Source: Mycolicibacterium agri
GTDB lineage: Bacteria; Actinomycetota; Actinomycetes; Mycobacteriales; Mycobacteriaceae
Reading direction: 5' to 3'
Assembly (NCBI RefSeq): GCF_002553505.1
Contig: NZ_PDCP01000006.1
Coordinates: 62,001-126,000 of the forward strand
DNA: 64,000 nt
Shown piece by piece: positions 1-9,135 of this stretch. The notes under the pieces were generated by a model that was not told the DNA's origin, did no database searches, and saw only the letters and a list, made by a program, of their open reading frames with translations. Position 1 is the first letter of the stretch. Each line of letters starts with the position of its first letter. The translations under genes and the position numbers were made by a program.

Positions 1-654
1 CGCGCCCGCTTCGAGGATCGTCCTCGACTCGTCGATGTCGAACGCGCCGCGATCGCAGAACACGTCGATCCACCTTGCCCTCGGCGCACACGCCGCGAGC
101 ATGTCGCCGGCCACCAGGTTGACGTAGTCGTCGCGGCGGTCCCGGTATTCGACGGGGACGACGTGCGCGCCGAGGAACGTCGTCTCATCGGTGACGTGGC
201 CCGCGATCTCCAACGCCCGTCGTTCGTCGGCGACGGTCAGGCCGTATCCGCTCTTCGTTTCGAATGTCGTGACACCGCTTCGCAACAGCTCGGCGGCCAG
301 CCTTGCGAGGTTGTCGGCCAGCTTGTCGTCGCCCGCCGCCCTGGTCGCCGACACCGTCGTCGCGATGCCGCCGCCGTCGTACGGCGTCCCGCTCATCCGT
401 GCGGCGAACTCGGCAGACCGGTCGCCGGCGAAGATGAGATGGGCGTGGCTGTCCACGAAACCCGGTATCACGCTTGCCTTTCGGCAGTCCACCCTGTCGT
501 CGACCGCGGGGGCGTGATCCGATGGGCCGATCCAGGCGATGCGATCACCGTCGACGACGATGGCGGCGTCGTCGATGATGCCGAGCGGTGACCCGTCGCC
601 GTGGGACGGATCGTTGGTCACCAGCTCGCCGATGTTGTCGTACACAACGCTCAT
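1..654 (-). CDS. hutI: Imidazolonepropionase, 3' end cut by the window edge
   Basis: Third enzyme of histidine degradation: a cytosolic amidohydrolase opening 4-imidazolone-5-propionate to N-formimino-L-glutamate. The visible 218 codons begin [15 protein letters not shown] and carry the amidohydrolase metal signature [11 protein letters not shown], then a conserved run including [11 protein letters not shown]. The frame stays open to base 1, so roughly the last 180 residues of a normal ~400-residue HutI lie outside. The ATG at 654-652 overlaps the TGA of the upstream hutF gene (ATGA), which fixes the start and indicates translational coupling. It is the last visible gene of the hutU - amidase - hutF - hutI operon. 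Confidence 0.93.
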   Translation of the reverse strand, partial: MSVVYDNIGELVTNDPSHGDGSPLGIIDDAAIVVDGDRIAWIGPSDHAPAVDDRVDCRKASVIPGFVDSHAHLIFAGDRSAEFAARMSGTPYDGGGIATTVSATRAAGDDKLADNLARLAAELLRSGVTTFETKSGYGLTVADERRALEIAGHVTDETTFLGAHVVPVEYRDRRDDYVNLVAGDMLAACAPRARWIDVFCDRGAFDIDESRTILEAGA

Positions 655-1991
655 CGGCACCCCTCGATGGCCGATGCGAGTGCTTTCCCGACATCCGGCA
701 CGGCGGTGTGCTGCCGGTCGGCCACCACCCGGTGTCCGTCGACGATCACGTCCGTCACGTCGGCCGCGGACGCCGCGAACACCAGGTTCTCCACGGTCGC
801 TCCCCCTCCTGCGGTCCGTATCGAGCCGATGTCGACGGCCACCAGGTCGGCGCGCGCGCCGACCGTCAACGCACCCGCGTCAGTCCAGCCGAGCGCGCGC
901 TGCCCTGCGCTCGTCGCGGCATCGAGCAGCGTTGTCGCAGAGATGATCCCGCGTTCACGCCGGGCCAGCCGCTCGTCGAGCTCGACCGCGCGGGCCTCCT
1001 CGAGCATGTCGATCACGGCGTGACTGTCGGAGCCGAGGCTGAACAGTCCGCGGCCCGCGAGCAGTGCGGTCGCGGGGCCGATACCGTCGCCGAGGTCGCG
1101 CTCGGTGGTCGGGCAGAAACAGGTGCCGGTGGCGGTGGCGTCCATGTCGGCGATGTCTTGGTCGGACAGGTGGGTGGCGTGCACGGCCGTGGTCCGTGGG
1201 CCGAGGACGCCGTTGTCGCGCAGCAGCGCGGTCGGCGTGCGGCCGTGCACGGCGAGGCATTCGTCGACCTCGGCCGTCTGTTCCGACGAGTGCACGTGCA
1301 GGGGTGCTTCGTGGGCGTCGGCCCAGTCGACCACGGCGGCCATCTCGGCGGGCGGCACTGCGCGAACGGAATGTATTGCCGCCCCGACGATTACCTGTTC
1401 CGATCGGGCGTCGGAGACGAGCTGGTCGACCCGCTGCGCCCACTGGGCTGCGGTGCCGTCGCCGAACCGCTGCTGCGGCCCCTCGCACAGCGGCGCACCG
1501 TTGATGCCGGATCGCAGGTAGCAGGTGTCCAGCAGGGTCAGCCGCACACCGGCGTCGGCTGCCGCGGCGATCAACGCCTTGCCCATCTCGTTGGGGTCCG
1601 CATAAGGGCGCCCGCCCGTGTCATGGTGCAGGTAGTGGAACTCACCGACCGCGGTGATTCCGGCCAATGCCATCTCGGCGTACACGGCGGTGGCGAGCGC
1701 GCGGTAGCTGTCAGGTGTCAGTTGACCCGCCGCCTCATACATCAGCTTTCGCCACGTCCAGAAGCTGCCGCGGTCCCGCTGCGTGCGCGCCCGCAGCGCT
1801 CTGTGGAAGGCGTGCGAGTGCGCATTCGCCAGTCCCGGAATGACCAGCCCGCGAAGCACTTCCGCGGTATCCGCGGGTCGCGTCGATTGCTCGATACCGA
1901 TGATCCGGCCCTCGTCGACGGTGATCTGCACCCCGTTCGAGACGTCGCCGTCACACCACGCGTGTTCGCACCAGAAGGTCTTGTGAGTCAT
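651..1991 (-). CDS. hutF: Formimidoylglutamate deiminase
   Basis: Cytosolic amidohydrolase converting N-formimino-L-glutamate to N-formyl-L-glutamate and ammonia, the five-step branch of histidine degradation. The 446-residue product has the metal-binding motif [12 protein letters not shown] (His58 and His60) and further conserved His clusters ([25 protein letters not shown]), ending in an Asp-containing GSDSHAVID segment typical of the family. The reading frame is open further upstream, but the ATG at 1991 overlaps the stop of the preceding M20 gene (ATGA), so it is the likely start. Its 3' end overlaps the hutI start in the same way. Having HutF rather than HutG (formiminoglutamase) shows which route this organism uses. 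Confidence 0.93.
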   Translation of the reverse strand: MTHKTFWCEHAWCDGDVSNGVQITVDEGRIIGIEQSTRPADTAEVLRGLVIPGLANAHSHAFHRALRARTQRDRGSFWTWRKLMYEAAGQLTPDSYRALATAVYAEMALAGITAVGEFHYLHHDTGGRPYADPNEMGKALIAAAADAGVRLTLLDTCYLRSGINGAPLCEGPQQRFGDGTAAQWAQRVDQLVSDARSEQVIVGAAIHSVRAVPPAEMAAVVDWADAHEAPLHVHSSEQTAEVDECLAVHGRTPTALLRDNGVLGPRTTAVHATHLSDQDIADMDATATGTCFCPTTERDLGDGIGPATALLAGRGLFSLGSDSHAVIDMLEEARAVELDERLARRERGIISATTLLDAATSAGQRALGWTDAGALTVGARADLVAVDIGSIRTAGGGATVENLVFAASAADVTDVIVDGHRVVADRQHTAVPDVGKALASAIEGCR

Positions 1992-3214
1992 GGCGCCACC
2001 CAGTCGGCCATCACGTCGGCCAGCGCCTCGGCGCCGGTTCGGCAATCGGAGATCTCGGCGTACTCGTCGGGTGAATGCGAGATCCCGGTGGGGTTGCGCA
2101 CGAACAGCATTGCCGTCGGCACCTTGGCCGACAGGATCCCCGCGTCATGGCCCGCGGCGGTGGCGAGAACCGGGACGTCGCCTAGGCGCGACAGCGCCGC
2201 CTGGACTCTGCGCCGAGGGGCGTCCGGGAACGCGACCGTGGGCGTGACGGATTCGGCTTCGAACTCCAGCGTGATGCGGCCGTCGCGGGCGTATTGCGCT
2301 GCCGCGTCCCTGACCGCCTCGACGACCGTTGTCAGGGTGGCCTCGTCGGCCGCGCGGGCGTCCAGCCATGCGTCGACGCGGGACGGAATCGCGTTGGCCC
2401 CGTTCGGTGTGACCCGGACCTTGCCGAACGTCGCGACGCTGTCGTGCCGCGCGGCCTCGATGCGCGCGGCGTGCACCGCAGAAGCGAACGGCAACATGGG
2501 ATCCCGCCGGTCGATGAGCCTGGTGGTGCCCGCGTGGTTGGCTTCGCCGCGGAAGGTCAGATGCCATCTGCCGTGCGGCCAGATCGATGATGCGACGGCC
2601 ACCGGCCGTTTCATGTCGACCAGCGCCCTGCCTTGTTCGACGTGGAGCTCGACGTAAATGCCGACGCGATCGGTGAGTGTGTCGTCGACGCCGAGGTGCT
2701 CCGGCCGACGGCCCGCGTCGCGCAGCGCGTCGGCCAGCGTCGTGCCGTCGTTGTCCGTCAACGCGAGCGCGCGCTCCGGGTTCAGCGCACCGGTGCTCAG
2801 CTGAGAGCCGACGCAGGCGACGCCGAATCGCGCTCCTTCCTCGTCGGCGAAGGCGACGACGGCGATCGGGACAGCCGGGTCCACACCGCGGGCGCGGAGC
2901 AGATCGACGGCGTGAAACGCCGACACCACACCGAGCGGGCCGTCGAAGGCGCCGCCGTCGGGAACGGAGTCGAGATGGCTTCCGGTGACGAACGCGCCCT
3001 TCGGGTCTCCGCTCCAGCCGGTTGGCATCCACCAGGCCCATGTGTTGCCGTTGCGGTCCTCCTCGACGGTCATGCCGCGGCTCGCGGCCTCACCTGTGAA
3101 CCATTCACGCAGCGTCAGGTCCGCGGCGTTCCATGCGAACCGGCGGTAGCCACCGGTGGACGGTTCGCGACCGACGTCAAGGATCGATTCCCATAGCGAG
3201 TCGAACGTCGTCAT
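1988..3214 (-). CDS. M20-family amidase (allantoate amidohydrolase/N-carbamoylase type) in the hut operon
   Basis: A 408-residue metallo-amidase of the AllC/N-carbamoyl-L-amino-acid hydrolase group. Visible motifs are [11 protein letters not shown] and [10 protein letters not shown] (metal ligands), [11 protein letters not shown] and [11 protein letters not shown]. The family hydrolyses N-carbamoyl or ureido substrates. Here it sits between hutU and hutF with ATGA overlaps at both ends (hutU stop/its start at 3211-3214; its stop/hutF start at 1988-1991). Homologues are found in actinobacterial hut clusters. The context suggests that it removes the formyl group from N-formylglutamate, which a HutF-type pathway needs as its last step; no HutG-like gene is visible. 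The family is clear, the substrate is inferred. Confidence 0.85.
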   Translation of the reverse strand: MTTFDSLWESILDVGREPSTGGYRRFAWNAADLTLREWFTGEAASRGMTVEEDRNGNTWAWWMPTGWSGDPKGAFVTGSHLDSVPDGGAFDGPLGVVSAFHAVDLLRARGVDPAVPIAVVAFADEEGARFGVACVGSQLSTGALNPERALALTDNDGTTLADALRDAGRRPEHLGVDDTLTDRVGIYVELHVEQGRALVDMKRPVAVASSIWPHGRWHLTFRGEANHAGTTRLIDRRDPMLPFASAVHAARIEAARHDSVATFGKVRVTPNGANAIPSRVDAWLDARAADEATLTTVVEAVRDAAAQYARDGRITLEFEAESVTPTVAFPDAPRRRVQAALSRLGDVPVLATAAGHDAGILSAKVPTAMLFVRNPTGISHSPDEYAEISDCRTGAEALADVMADWVAP

Positions 3215-4878
3215 GCGTTCTCTCGCATCGGAATACGCACACCACGCTCAGTGGCCACCTGGGCGGCGTGCTCATAGCCCGCGTCGACGTGGCGGATGAC
3301 ACCCATCCCCGGGTCGTTGATCAGCACCCGTTCCAGCTTCTGCGCCGCGAGCTCGGTGCCATCGGCCACACACACCTGGCCCGCGTGGATCGACCGTCCC
3401 ATCCCGACGCCGCCGCCGTGATGGATCGACACCCAGGACGCGCCCGACGCGGTGTTCACCAATGCGTTCAGCAGCGGCCAGTCGGCGATGGCGTCCGATC
3501 CGTCGGCCATGGCCTCGGTCTCCCGGTAGGGCGATGCGACCGAGCCCGAGTCGAGGTGGTCGCGGCCGATGACGATCGGGGCCGAGAGCTCACCTGATGC
3601 CACCATCTCGTTGAATTTCAGACCGGCCCTGTGCCGTTCGCCGTATCCCAGCCAGCAGATCCGGGCGGGTAGGCCCTGATAGGCGACCTTCTCCTCGGCC
3701 ATCGTGATCCAGCGCCGCAGGTGGTCGTTGTCTCCGAAGAGTTCGAGGATCGCGCGGTCGGTCGCCTCGATGTCCTTCGGGTCACCTGACAGGGCCGCCC
3801 ACCGGAACGGCCCCAGCCCCTCCTCGAACTGAGGGCGGATGTAGGCGGGAACGAAGCCGGGGAAGTCGAAAGCCCTGTCGTAACCGGCCTTTCGCGCCTC
3901 GTCACGAATCGAGTTGCCGTAGTCGAAGACCTCCGCGCCCTTGTCCATGAAACCGACCATCGCCTTCACGTGCCTGGCCATCGACAAGCGCGACTGTTCG
4001 GTGAAGTACACCGGATCCTTCTCGGCCATCTTCTTCATGTCCTCGAATGCCACGCCGACAGGCAGGTAGGTCAGCGGGTCGTGCGCCGATGTCTGGTCGG
4101 TGACGATGTCGATCGGTGCGTCACGATCGAGCAGTTCGGGAAAGACCTCGGCGGCGTTGCCGACAAGCCCGATCGACAACGCCCGCTTGGCATCTCGGGC
4201 ATCGACCGCCAGCGCAAGGGCCTCGTCGACGCTGCTTGCCTTGGTGTCGAGGTAGCGGTGCTCGATCCGCCGGTCGATTCGGGACTCGTCGCAGTCGACG
4301 CAGATCGCCACCCCCTCGTTCATTGTCACCGCCAGCGGCTGCGCCCCGCCCATGCCGCCGAGCCCCGCCGTCAGTGTGATCGTGCCTGCAAGGGTTCCGC
4401 CGAACCGTTTCTTCGCAACGGCACCGAACGTCTCGTACGTGCCCTGCAGGATGCCCTGGGTGCCGATGTAGATCCACGAGCCCGCGGTCATCTGGCCATA
4501 CATGGTCAGCCCCGCCGCCTCCAGCTCGCGGAACTTCTCCCAGTTCGCCCAGTCGCCGACGAGGTTCGAGTTGGCGATCAGCACGCGGGGCGACCAGACG
4601 TGGGTGCGGAACACGCCGACCGGCTTGCCGGACTGCACGAGCAGCGTCTCGTCGTCTTCGAGGGTCCGCAGCGTCGCGACGATCGCGTCGAACGCGGGCC
4701 AACTGCGGGCCGCCCGACCGGTGCCGCCGTACACGACGAGGTCCTCCGGGTGTTCGGCGACCTCCGGGTCGAGGTTGTTCATCAGCATGCGCAGCGCCGC
4801 TTCCTGCTGCCAGCCCTTGCACGAGAGAGTGGTCCCGCGCGGCGAGCGGACGGTGCGCGGCTCGGTCGTCGAAGTCAT
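3211..4878 (-). CDS. hutU: Urocanate hydratase
   Basis: Second enzyme of histidine degradation, an NAD-dependent hydratase turning urocanate into imidazolonepropionate. The 555-residue product is full length and strongly conserved: [20 protein letters not shown] at the N-terminus, [24 protein letters not shown], the NAD-region [13 protein letters not shown], and [14 protein letters not shown] near the C-terminus. I chose ATG 4878 (MTSTTEP) over an in-frame start 21 bases upstream because HutU proteins usually begin close to the conserved core. It is the first gene of the minus-strand hut operon. Histidase (hutH) is not in the window. A divergent IclR gene and a 16-bp palindrome lie just upstream and are the likely control. 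Confidence 0.95.
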   Translation of the reverse strand: MTSTTEPRTVRSPRGTTLSCKGWQQEAALRMLMNNLDPEVAEHPEDLVVYGGTGRAARSWPAFDAIVATLRTLEDDETLLVQSGKPVGVFRTHVWSPRVLIANSNLVGDWANWEKFRELEAAGLTMYGQMTAGSWIYIGTQGILQGTYETFGAVAKKRFGGTLAGTITLTAGLGGMGGAQPLAVTMNEGVAICVDCDESRIDRRIEHRYLDTKASSVDEALALAVDARDAKRALSIGLVGNAAEVFPELLDRDAPIDIVTDQTSAHDPLTYLPVGVAFEDMKKMAEKDPVYFTEQSRLSMARHVKAMVGFMDKGAEVFDYGNSIRDEARKAGYDRAFDFPGFVPAYIRPQFEEGLGPFRWAALSGDPKDIEATDRAILELFGDNDHLRRWITMAEEKVAYQGLPARICWLGYGERHRAGLKFNEMVASGELSAPIVIGRDHLDSGSVASPYRETEAMADGSDAIADWPLLNALVNTASGASWVSIHHGGGVGMGRSIHAGQVCVADGTELAAQKLERVLINDPGMGVIRHVDAGYEHAAQVATERGVRIPMRENA

Positions 4879-4933
4879 GCCATCAGCACACCCGATCACC
4901 GATCACCACATCCAGAGCCGGACGGGGAGTAAC

Positions 4934-4949
4934 GTCTCGTATCCGAGAC
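4934..4949. promoter_or_regulatory. 16-bp palindrome between hutU and the IclR gene (candidate operator)
   Basis: GTCTCG-TATC-CGAGAC is a perfect 6-bp inverted repeat with a 4-base centre, in the 91-base divergent gap between hutU (start 4878) and the IclR regulator (start 4970). It ends 20 bases before the regulator's ATG. IclR-family proteins bind short palindromes in such gaps, so this is the best operator candidate for autoregulation and hut control. Inference from position and symmetry only. Confidence 0.45.
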
Positions 4950-4969
4950 TTCTCCAGTAGGAGGTGCGA

Positions 4970-5758
4970 ATGTCGAGCACCTCGCCGGCCGTCGGGCGGG
5001 CTCTGGACGTGCTGTTGTATCTGGCAGGACGCCCCGGCCCGGTGTCAGCCGCCGCGATCATGCGCGATCTCGGGATCCCCCGTTCGTCGGGATATCACCT
5101 GCTCGACGTGCTCACCGAGCGCGGGTTCGTGGTGTACGCAGCCGACCAGCGCGCCTACGGGCTCGGGGTGGCGGCGTTCGAGGTGGGCTCGGCATACCTG
5201 CGGCACGGGCCGCTCGAACTGCGCGCCCGCCCGATCCTCAAGAAGCTGGTCGCCCAGGTGTACGAGACATCGCACCTCGGGATCCTGCACGGCGCCGAGA
5301 CGCTGTATCTACTTCGCGAGCTGCCGACAGCGATGCACATGGCGGTGACAGTCACCGGGATCGGCGTCCGGATGCCCGCGCACCTGACCGCCAGCGGCCG
5401 TGCGATCCTCGCGCATCTGCCCGCCGCGCAGGTGCGCGGGCTGTTCCCGTCGACTCGGGCGTTCGTGAACCGGACCGGTGAGGGCCCGGCGTCGCTGCCG
5501 GAGCTGCGGCGTGTGCTGCAGGCCGAGCGCAACCAGGGCTGGGCCGAAGAGGTCGGGCTCATCACCCCGGGGCTGCGGTCGGTGGCCGCGTGCGCGTTCG
5601 ACCACACCGGTTATCCGTGTGCGGCGTTCAGCGTCACGCACCGCGTCGAGGGATCCCGCACGCCTGCAACAGAATTGGTGCGCGCGGTGCGCTCGGCGGC
5701 CCAGCAGTTGACGTGGGCGTTGTCCGGACGGCCGCCGGACGGATGGTTCGCGACCTAG
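4970..5758 (+). CDS. IclR-family transcriptional regulator, likely hut regulator
   Basis: A 262-residue regulator with an N-terminal winged helix-turn-helix (about residues 8-65, including PRSSGYHLLDVL) followed by an IclR effector domain (about 80-250, with SHLGILHGAETLYL and MPAHLTASGRAIL). The ATG at 4970 follows AGGAGG (4959-4964) with 5-base spacing; an in-frame GTG at 4964 overlaps that ribosome site and is unlikely. It is transcribed away from the hut operon, the usual arrangement for a dedicated regulator responding to a pathway intermediate (often urocanate in other hut systems). The inducer is not shown by the sequence. Its stop overlaps the stop of the next, convergent gene (CTAG). 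Confidence 0.9.
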   Translation: MSSTSPAVGRALDVLLYLAGRPGPVSAAAIMRDLGIPRSSGYHLLDVLTERGFVVYAADQRAYGLGVAAFEVGSAYLRHGPLELRARPILKKLVAQVYETSHLGILHGAETLYLLRELPTAMHMAVTVTGIGVRMPAHLTASGRAILAHLPAAQVRGLFPSTRAFVNRTGEGPASLPELRRVLQAERNQGWAEEVGLITPGLRSVAACAFDHTGYPCAAFSVTHRVEGSRTPATELVRAVRSAAQQLTWALSGRPPDGWFAT

Positions 5759-6239
5759 GCGGGCGGTTCGGCCGGCTGTTCGGCCGGTCGCTCGGCGGGC
5801 AGCGGCGGCGGCAACTCCGTCGGCGACGTCGGCGTCGTCTCCTCGGACTCCGACGCACCTGGGCCGTGGAACTCAACCATCGGTTCCTCGCGCAGCACGT
5901 CGTTGCCCTCGCTGACCACGAGGGACTTGGGGGTCACCAGGTACTCGATTCCGTCGTTGGCGGCGATGTACCCGTTCGTGGTCTCCTTTGCGGGGGCGAT
6001 CAGCTTGGCACCGTCGCTGATTCGCACGCCCCGTACTCGAACGTGCCGTCTTCCAGCTTGCAGATCGCGAGGCGGGAGTCCGCAGTGCTTCCGAACATGA
6101 CCGCCGTCGCGGGCGGGGCGCAGCGGGCCGTCGAGTTCAGATAGCCCGCGTCGTCGGTCTCGGGGGCGGCGCCGGCGTTCGGCATCGTGACGACGGCCGC
6201 CGTCGCCATCGCGGCTATCACAAACACCGTGCGAAACAC
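5755..6239 (-). pseudogene. Mycobacterial secreted protein gene broken by a single-base frameshift
   Basis: Two minus-strand frames together form one secreted protein. The first (GTG 6239 to stop 6000) has a signal peptide ([17 protein letters not shown]...AGAA) and the segment [20 protein letters not shown], then runs into nonsense after GTFEY. The second (open from about 6027 to 5755) supplies the continuation [11 protein letters not shown], then KSLVVSEG, EEPMVEF and a Pro/Glu-rich tail. Adding one base near 6034-6038 (plus-strand run of four C) restores ...[13 protein letters not shown]... It is therefore either a real frameshift mutation or an error in a homopolymer-like run. Function unknown; homologues are small exported mycobacterial proteins. 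It converges on the IclR gene with a 4-base overlap. Confidence 0.75.
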
Positions 6240-6260
6240 GCGTACAGATTAGCCGGTCGA

Positions 6261-6566
6261 GACGGCTCCGAGTTCATCGAAGGAGTCGTTGATGACGCAC
6301 CGTTCTTCGCCGGCACCAACATGTCGCGTCTGAAGGGCAGGCAGGTGGAATTCTTCGCCGCCGCCCTCGGCGGGCCGCTGCCCTACACCGGAGCACCCAT
6401 GCGTCAGGTGCATCAGGGACGAGGAATCACAATGCACCACTTTGACCTCGTGGCAGGCCATCTCGCCGCCAGCCTGGGCGCCGCGGACGTGTCCGAAGAC
6501 ACCACCGCACAGATCCTGGCCGCGATTGCGCCGCTGGCCGAGGACATTGCGACCAGTGCGGCCTGA
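6261..6566 (+). pseudogene. glbN: Decayed group-I truncated haemoglobin (trHbN type)
   Basis: The frame reads [25 protein letters not shown] and continues through [22 protein letters not shown] and [11 protein letters not shown], a clear match to mycobacterial trHbN, which detoxifies nitric oxide. However, the first ~25 residues (pre-A/A helix) and about a dozen residues of the B helix/BC region are missing: VVDD joins directly to APFF where intact trHbN has a segment holding the functional B10 tyrosine. No start codon or ribosome site precedes 6261, and the first ATG (6321) lies in the E-helix. The proximal histidine (VHQG) remains. I read this as a remnant. A short ORF from 6321 to 6566 is open but should not make a working globin. 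Confidence 0.75.
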
Positions 6567-6580
6567 ATTGCGCTATTGCA

Positions 6581-7462
6581 TTAGCGGCCAGGCCCGTTGG
6601 GCCACTTGAGCATCGAGCCGGCATCGACACGGATGTGCTGGCCGGTGATGTAGCGGCTTTCCTCGCTGGCCAGGAACACGGCCAGGTTGGCGATGTCCTC
6701 GGGCTCGACGTACGGAATCGGCATGGCGTTGAAGTAGGCGAATGCCGGCTCGGCGTCCTCGCGGGTCGGTTTCTTGCCTTCTGCCGTCATGTCCGGGCGG
6801 AACACGCTGTAGATGCCGTCGTTGTGCAGCAGGTGGGTGTTGACGTTGGTCGGGTGCATGGCGTTGACGCGAATCATCTTGGGCGCCACCTGAAGACACA
6901 GATGGTCGACGTAGTCGATCAGCACGCGCTTGCTCCAGCCGTAGCCGGCGCCGCCGGGGCCCATCATCGGGTTGTCGCTGGTGCCCTTGATCATGCCCGC
7001 GGTCGAACCGGTGATGATGACCGAAGCGCCGTCGGGCAGATGCGGCAGCGAGACCGCGACGGTGTTCATCACGCCGAGGAGGTCGACGTCGGTGGCGTCG
7101 ACGAAGTGCATCGGGTCGAACTCCTTGCCGAACGCCATCGGCAGAATGCCCGCGTTGGCCACCACGATGTCGAGCTTGCCCATATCGGCGACGCCCGCCT
7201 CGAGCGCGTCGCGCAGTTCGTGGCGCTCGCGCACATCAGCAATCCTTGCGAACACCCGCCGGCCGAGCGCCTTGACCTCCCGCTCGACTTCCGCCAGGTC
7301 ATCGGGGGTGGAGAGCGGGTAGGGGTTCGATTCGATGTTGCGGCAGATGTCGATGACGATGATGTCGGCGCCTTCCTTCGCCATCGCCAGCGCATGTGCG
7401 CGCCCCTGCCCACGAGCACCGCCCGTGATGAAAGCAACCTTGCCTTCGAGCCGTCCAGCCAT
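6581..7462 (-). CDS. Mycofactocin-coupled-type SDR oxidoreductase
   Basis: A 293-residue short-chain dehydrogenase. The N-terminus GRLEGKVAFITGGARGQGRA contains the TGxxxGxG nucleotide site; VIDIC follows beta-2, NAG is in VANAGILPMAF, and the catalytic Ser-Tyr-Lys set is in ITGSTAG and YGWSKR. The insert after beta-2 and the GQGRAHA signature are typical of actinobacterial SDRs thought to keep NAD bound and pass electrons to mycofactocin. The frame is open far upstream, but ATG 7462 has a GGAGGA ribosome site and matches family starts. No mycofactocin genes are in the window. Substrate unknown, probably an alcohol or steroid-like compound. Confidence 0.85.
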   Translation of the reverse strand: MAGRLEGKVAFITGGARGQGRAHALAMAKEGADIIVIDICRNIESNPYPLSTPDDLAEVEREVKALGRRVFARIADVRERHELRDALEAGVADMGKLDIVVANAGILPMAFGKEFDPMHFVDATDVDLLGVMNTVAVSLPHLPDGASVIITGSTAGMIKGTSDNPMMGPGGAGYGWSKRVLIDYVDHLCLQVAPKMIRVNAMHPTNVNTHLLHNDGIYSVFRPDMTAEGKKPTREDAEPAFAYFNAMPIPYVEPEDIANLAVFLASEESRYITGQHIRVDAGSMLKWPNGPGR

Positions 7463-7621
7463 CTGTCCTCCGCGCCAGAATGTGATTCTCTTAAGACGCG
7501 AACCTAATTTACGTACCCCGTTTAAGCAACGCTTGGCTCGCGATTCCACAGGTTCTCGCAGCTCATTCCCAGTCCGCGCTCCTACCGTCGGCTTGGGGGA
7601 TCGCTTAGCGGAGGTAACGAA

Positions 7622-7894
7622 ATGAACATCAAACGAGGCGTCGCAGCCACCCTGATCGCCGGCGCAGTCGGACTGTCCAGCCTGGGGCTGGGCAGCGGCG
7701 TCGCCAGCGCTGCCACACCTACGCCGACCTGGGCCGCGAGCCATGCGGTCGATGCGCCGACGGTCCAGACCGTGGGCTGGCACGGCCGAGGAGGATGGGG
7801 CCACCACGGGCACGGATTCCGGGGATTCAGAGGATATGGCCCCGCCCACTTCCCGGGCTGGCACCCGTGGGGCTTGCGGCACTGGGGCTGGTAG
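7622..7894 (+). CDS. Small secreted Gly/His/Trp-rich protein
   Basis: A 90-residue protein with a good ribosome site (GGAGGT) before the ATG. Residues 1-31 are a Sec signal peptide ending VASA-A. The mature part is only ~60 residues and is unusual: after a short Thr/Ala stretch it becomes rich in Gly, His, Trp and aromatic residues (GWHGRGGWGHHGHG, GWHPWGLRHWGW), like a metal-binding or cell-wall-associated peptide. No domain recognised. It stands alone, divergent from the SDR gene and convergent with the LysG-type regulator, with a large inverted repeat after it. Confidence 0.7.
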   Translation: MNIKRGVAATLIAGAVGLSSLGLGSGVASAATPTPTWAASHAVDAPTVQTVGWHGRGGWGHHGHGFRGFRGYGPAHFPGWHPWGLRHWGW

Positions 7895-7957
7895 CCGGGG
7901 ATACCGCGCTGATCGCCCGGCCTTTTCGGCGTTGCCGCACTGGCATTTTCGCCCCGC

Positions 7958-8036
7958 AGCGCCACGAGCGTATGGCCTATGGATGTAAAACGGCCGATGC
8001 ACGTACGTAGCCCATACGCTCGCGGATCAGGGCGCT
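7958..8036. terminator. Long inverted repeat between convergent genes, candidate bidirectional terminator
   Basis: CGAGCGTATGG (7965-7975) is repeated inverted as CCATACGCTCG (8012-8022), and an outer pair AGCGCC (7958-7963)/GGCGCT (8031-8036) extends the stem. It lies in the 150-base gap between the convergent secreted-protein gene and the LysG-type gene. There is no U-tract, so a protein-binding or other structural role is also possible. Confidence 0.4.
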
Positions 8037-8044
8037 AAACGACG

Positions 8045-8917
8045 CTAGGACAGTACAAGTTTGGCGGCTGACCGCACGGCGGCCGTGACACGCTCGACCG
8101 TAGGGCTGTCGAGCTTCCAGCACTGCCAGAACAGCGGGACGTCCAGGGTGACGTCCGAGATCTGGACGAACGAGCCCTCATCGAGCTGCGCGGCGGCCAG
8201 GGTCGACGGGAACATCCCCCATCCCAACCCGGCGTGGACCGCGGCGGCGAACCCTTCGGCGGTCGGGACGTAGTGCACCGGGCGGGTGACGGCGCGTCGG
8301 AATACCTTGCGTACCAGCAGGTCCTGCAGCGCGTCGTCGCGGTTCCATGCCAGCGACGGTGCCGCCGCCACGTCAGCCGCGGTGAAGCCGTCAGGAAGGT
8401 AGCGCCGGACGAAGTCCGAGCTGGCCACCGGTACGTAGCGCATGGTCCCGAGCGGTTCGACTCGACACCCGGCCACCGGTGCGCGCTCGGTCGTGACGGC
8501 TCCCATCACCGTGCCCTCGCGCAATAGCCGCGCCGAGTGGTCCTGGTCCTCGATGCGGATGTCGAACAGCATGTCGTCGAGGTCGCCGAGGACCGCGGTG
8601 AACCAGGTCGCCATCGAATCGGCGTTGACCGCGATGGCGATGCGGGTCCGCTGGCCCGAGCCGCCGCCCATCTCGGCCAGCGTCTCGGCCTCCAGCAGGG
8701 CGGTCTGCGCGGCGAGCCGGAGTAGAGGCGCACCCGCCGGCGTCGCCGTACAGGGCTTCTCCCGACGGACCAGGACTTGACCGACACTTTGCTCCAGCGC
8801 CTTGATCCGCTGACTGACCGCCGAGGGCGTGACATGCAGGCGCGCCGCCGCCGCGTCGAAGCTGCCGTGCTCGATCACGGCGGCGAAGGCGGAAAGTTGC
8901 TGGCCGTCAATCTCCAC
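8045..8917 (-). CDS. LysR-family regulator, ArgP/LysG type
   Basis: A 290-residue LysR-type regulator of the ArgP (IciA/LysG) branch, which senses lysine or arginine and switches on a LysE-type exporter. The N-terminal helix-turn-helix covers about residues 4-62 (AFAAVIEHGSFDAAAARLHV, SAVSQRIKALEQ); the effector-binding domain includes VMGAVTTE, GTMRYVPVAS and GLGWGMFP. The start is GTG 8917 (MEIDGQQL), the length expected for the family. In other mycobacteria this regulator faces lysE directly; here a LysE gene begins at 11481 with three other genes between, as if the pair had been split by an insertion. The 218-base upstream gap would carry the promoter. Confidence 0.88.
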   Translation of the reverse strand: MEIDGQQLSAFAAVIEHGSFDAAAARLHVTPSAVSQRIKALEQSVGQVLVRREKPCTATPAGAPLLRLAAQTALLEAETLAEMGGGSGQRTRIAIAVNADSMATWFTAVLGDLDDMLFDIRIEDQDHSARLLREGTVMGAVTTERAPVAGCRVEPLGTMRYVPVASSDFVRRYLPDGFTAADVAAAPSLAWNRDDALQDLLVRKVFRRAVTRPVHYVPTAEGFAAAVHAGLGWGMFPSTLAAAQLDEGSFVQISDVTLDVPLFWQCWKLDSPTVERVTAAVRSAAKLVLS

Positions 8918-9135
8918 ATTAGAAATGTTAAGCCGCCGTCGATAGTGATTAGCGTCACTTCACGGCAAGCCTGGATGTGGTAAGGCAACAAAACGCGTTG
9001 TTCATGTTGTCGGCTCGCTGCAAGCTCAATCTCAGCTGACGGTCGCATCATCGGAAGTGAGCTTGAGCGCGCGCAGGAAGACACAGTCCCCCGCGCGCCA
9101 GCGCAAACGATACAGACCATCGCGGATAGGGGATC

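Noticed and set aside
588-2657. A 689-residue plus-strand frame opposite hutF and the M20 amidase
   Set aside because: Shadow frame of the hut operon: low-complexity His/Arg/Gly translation, no ribosome site, while the minus strand has conserved enzymes.
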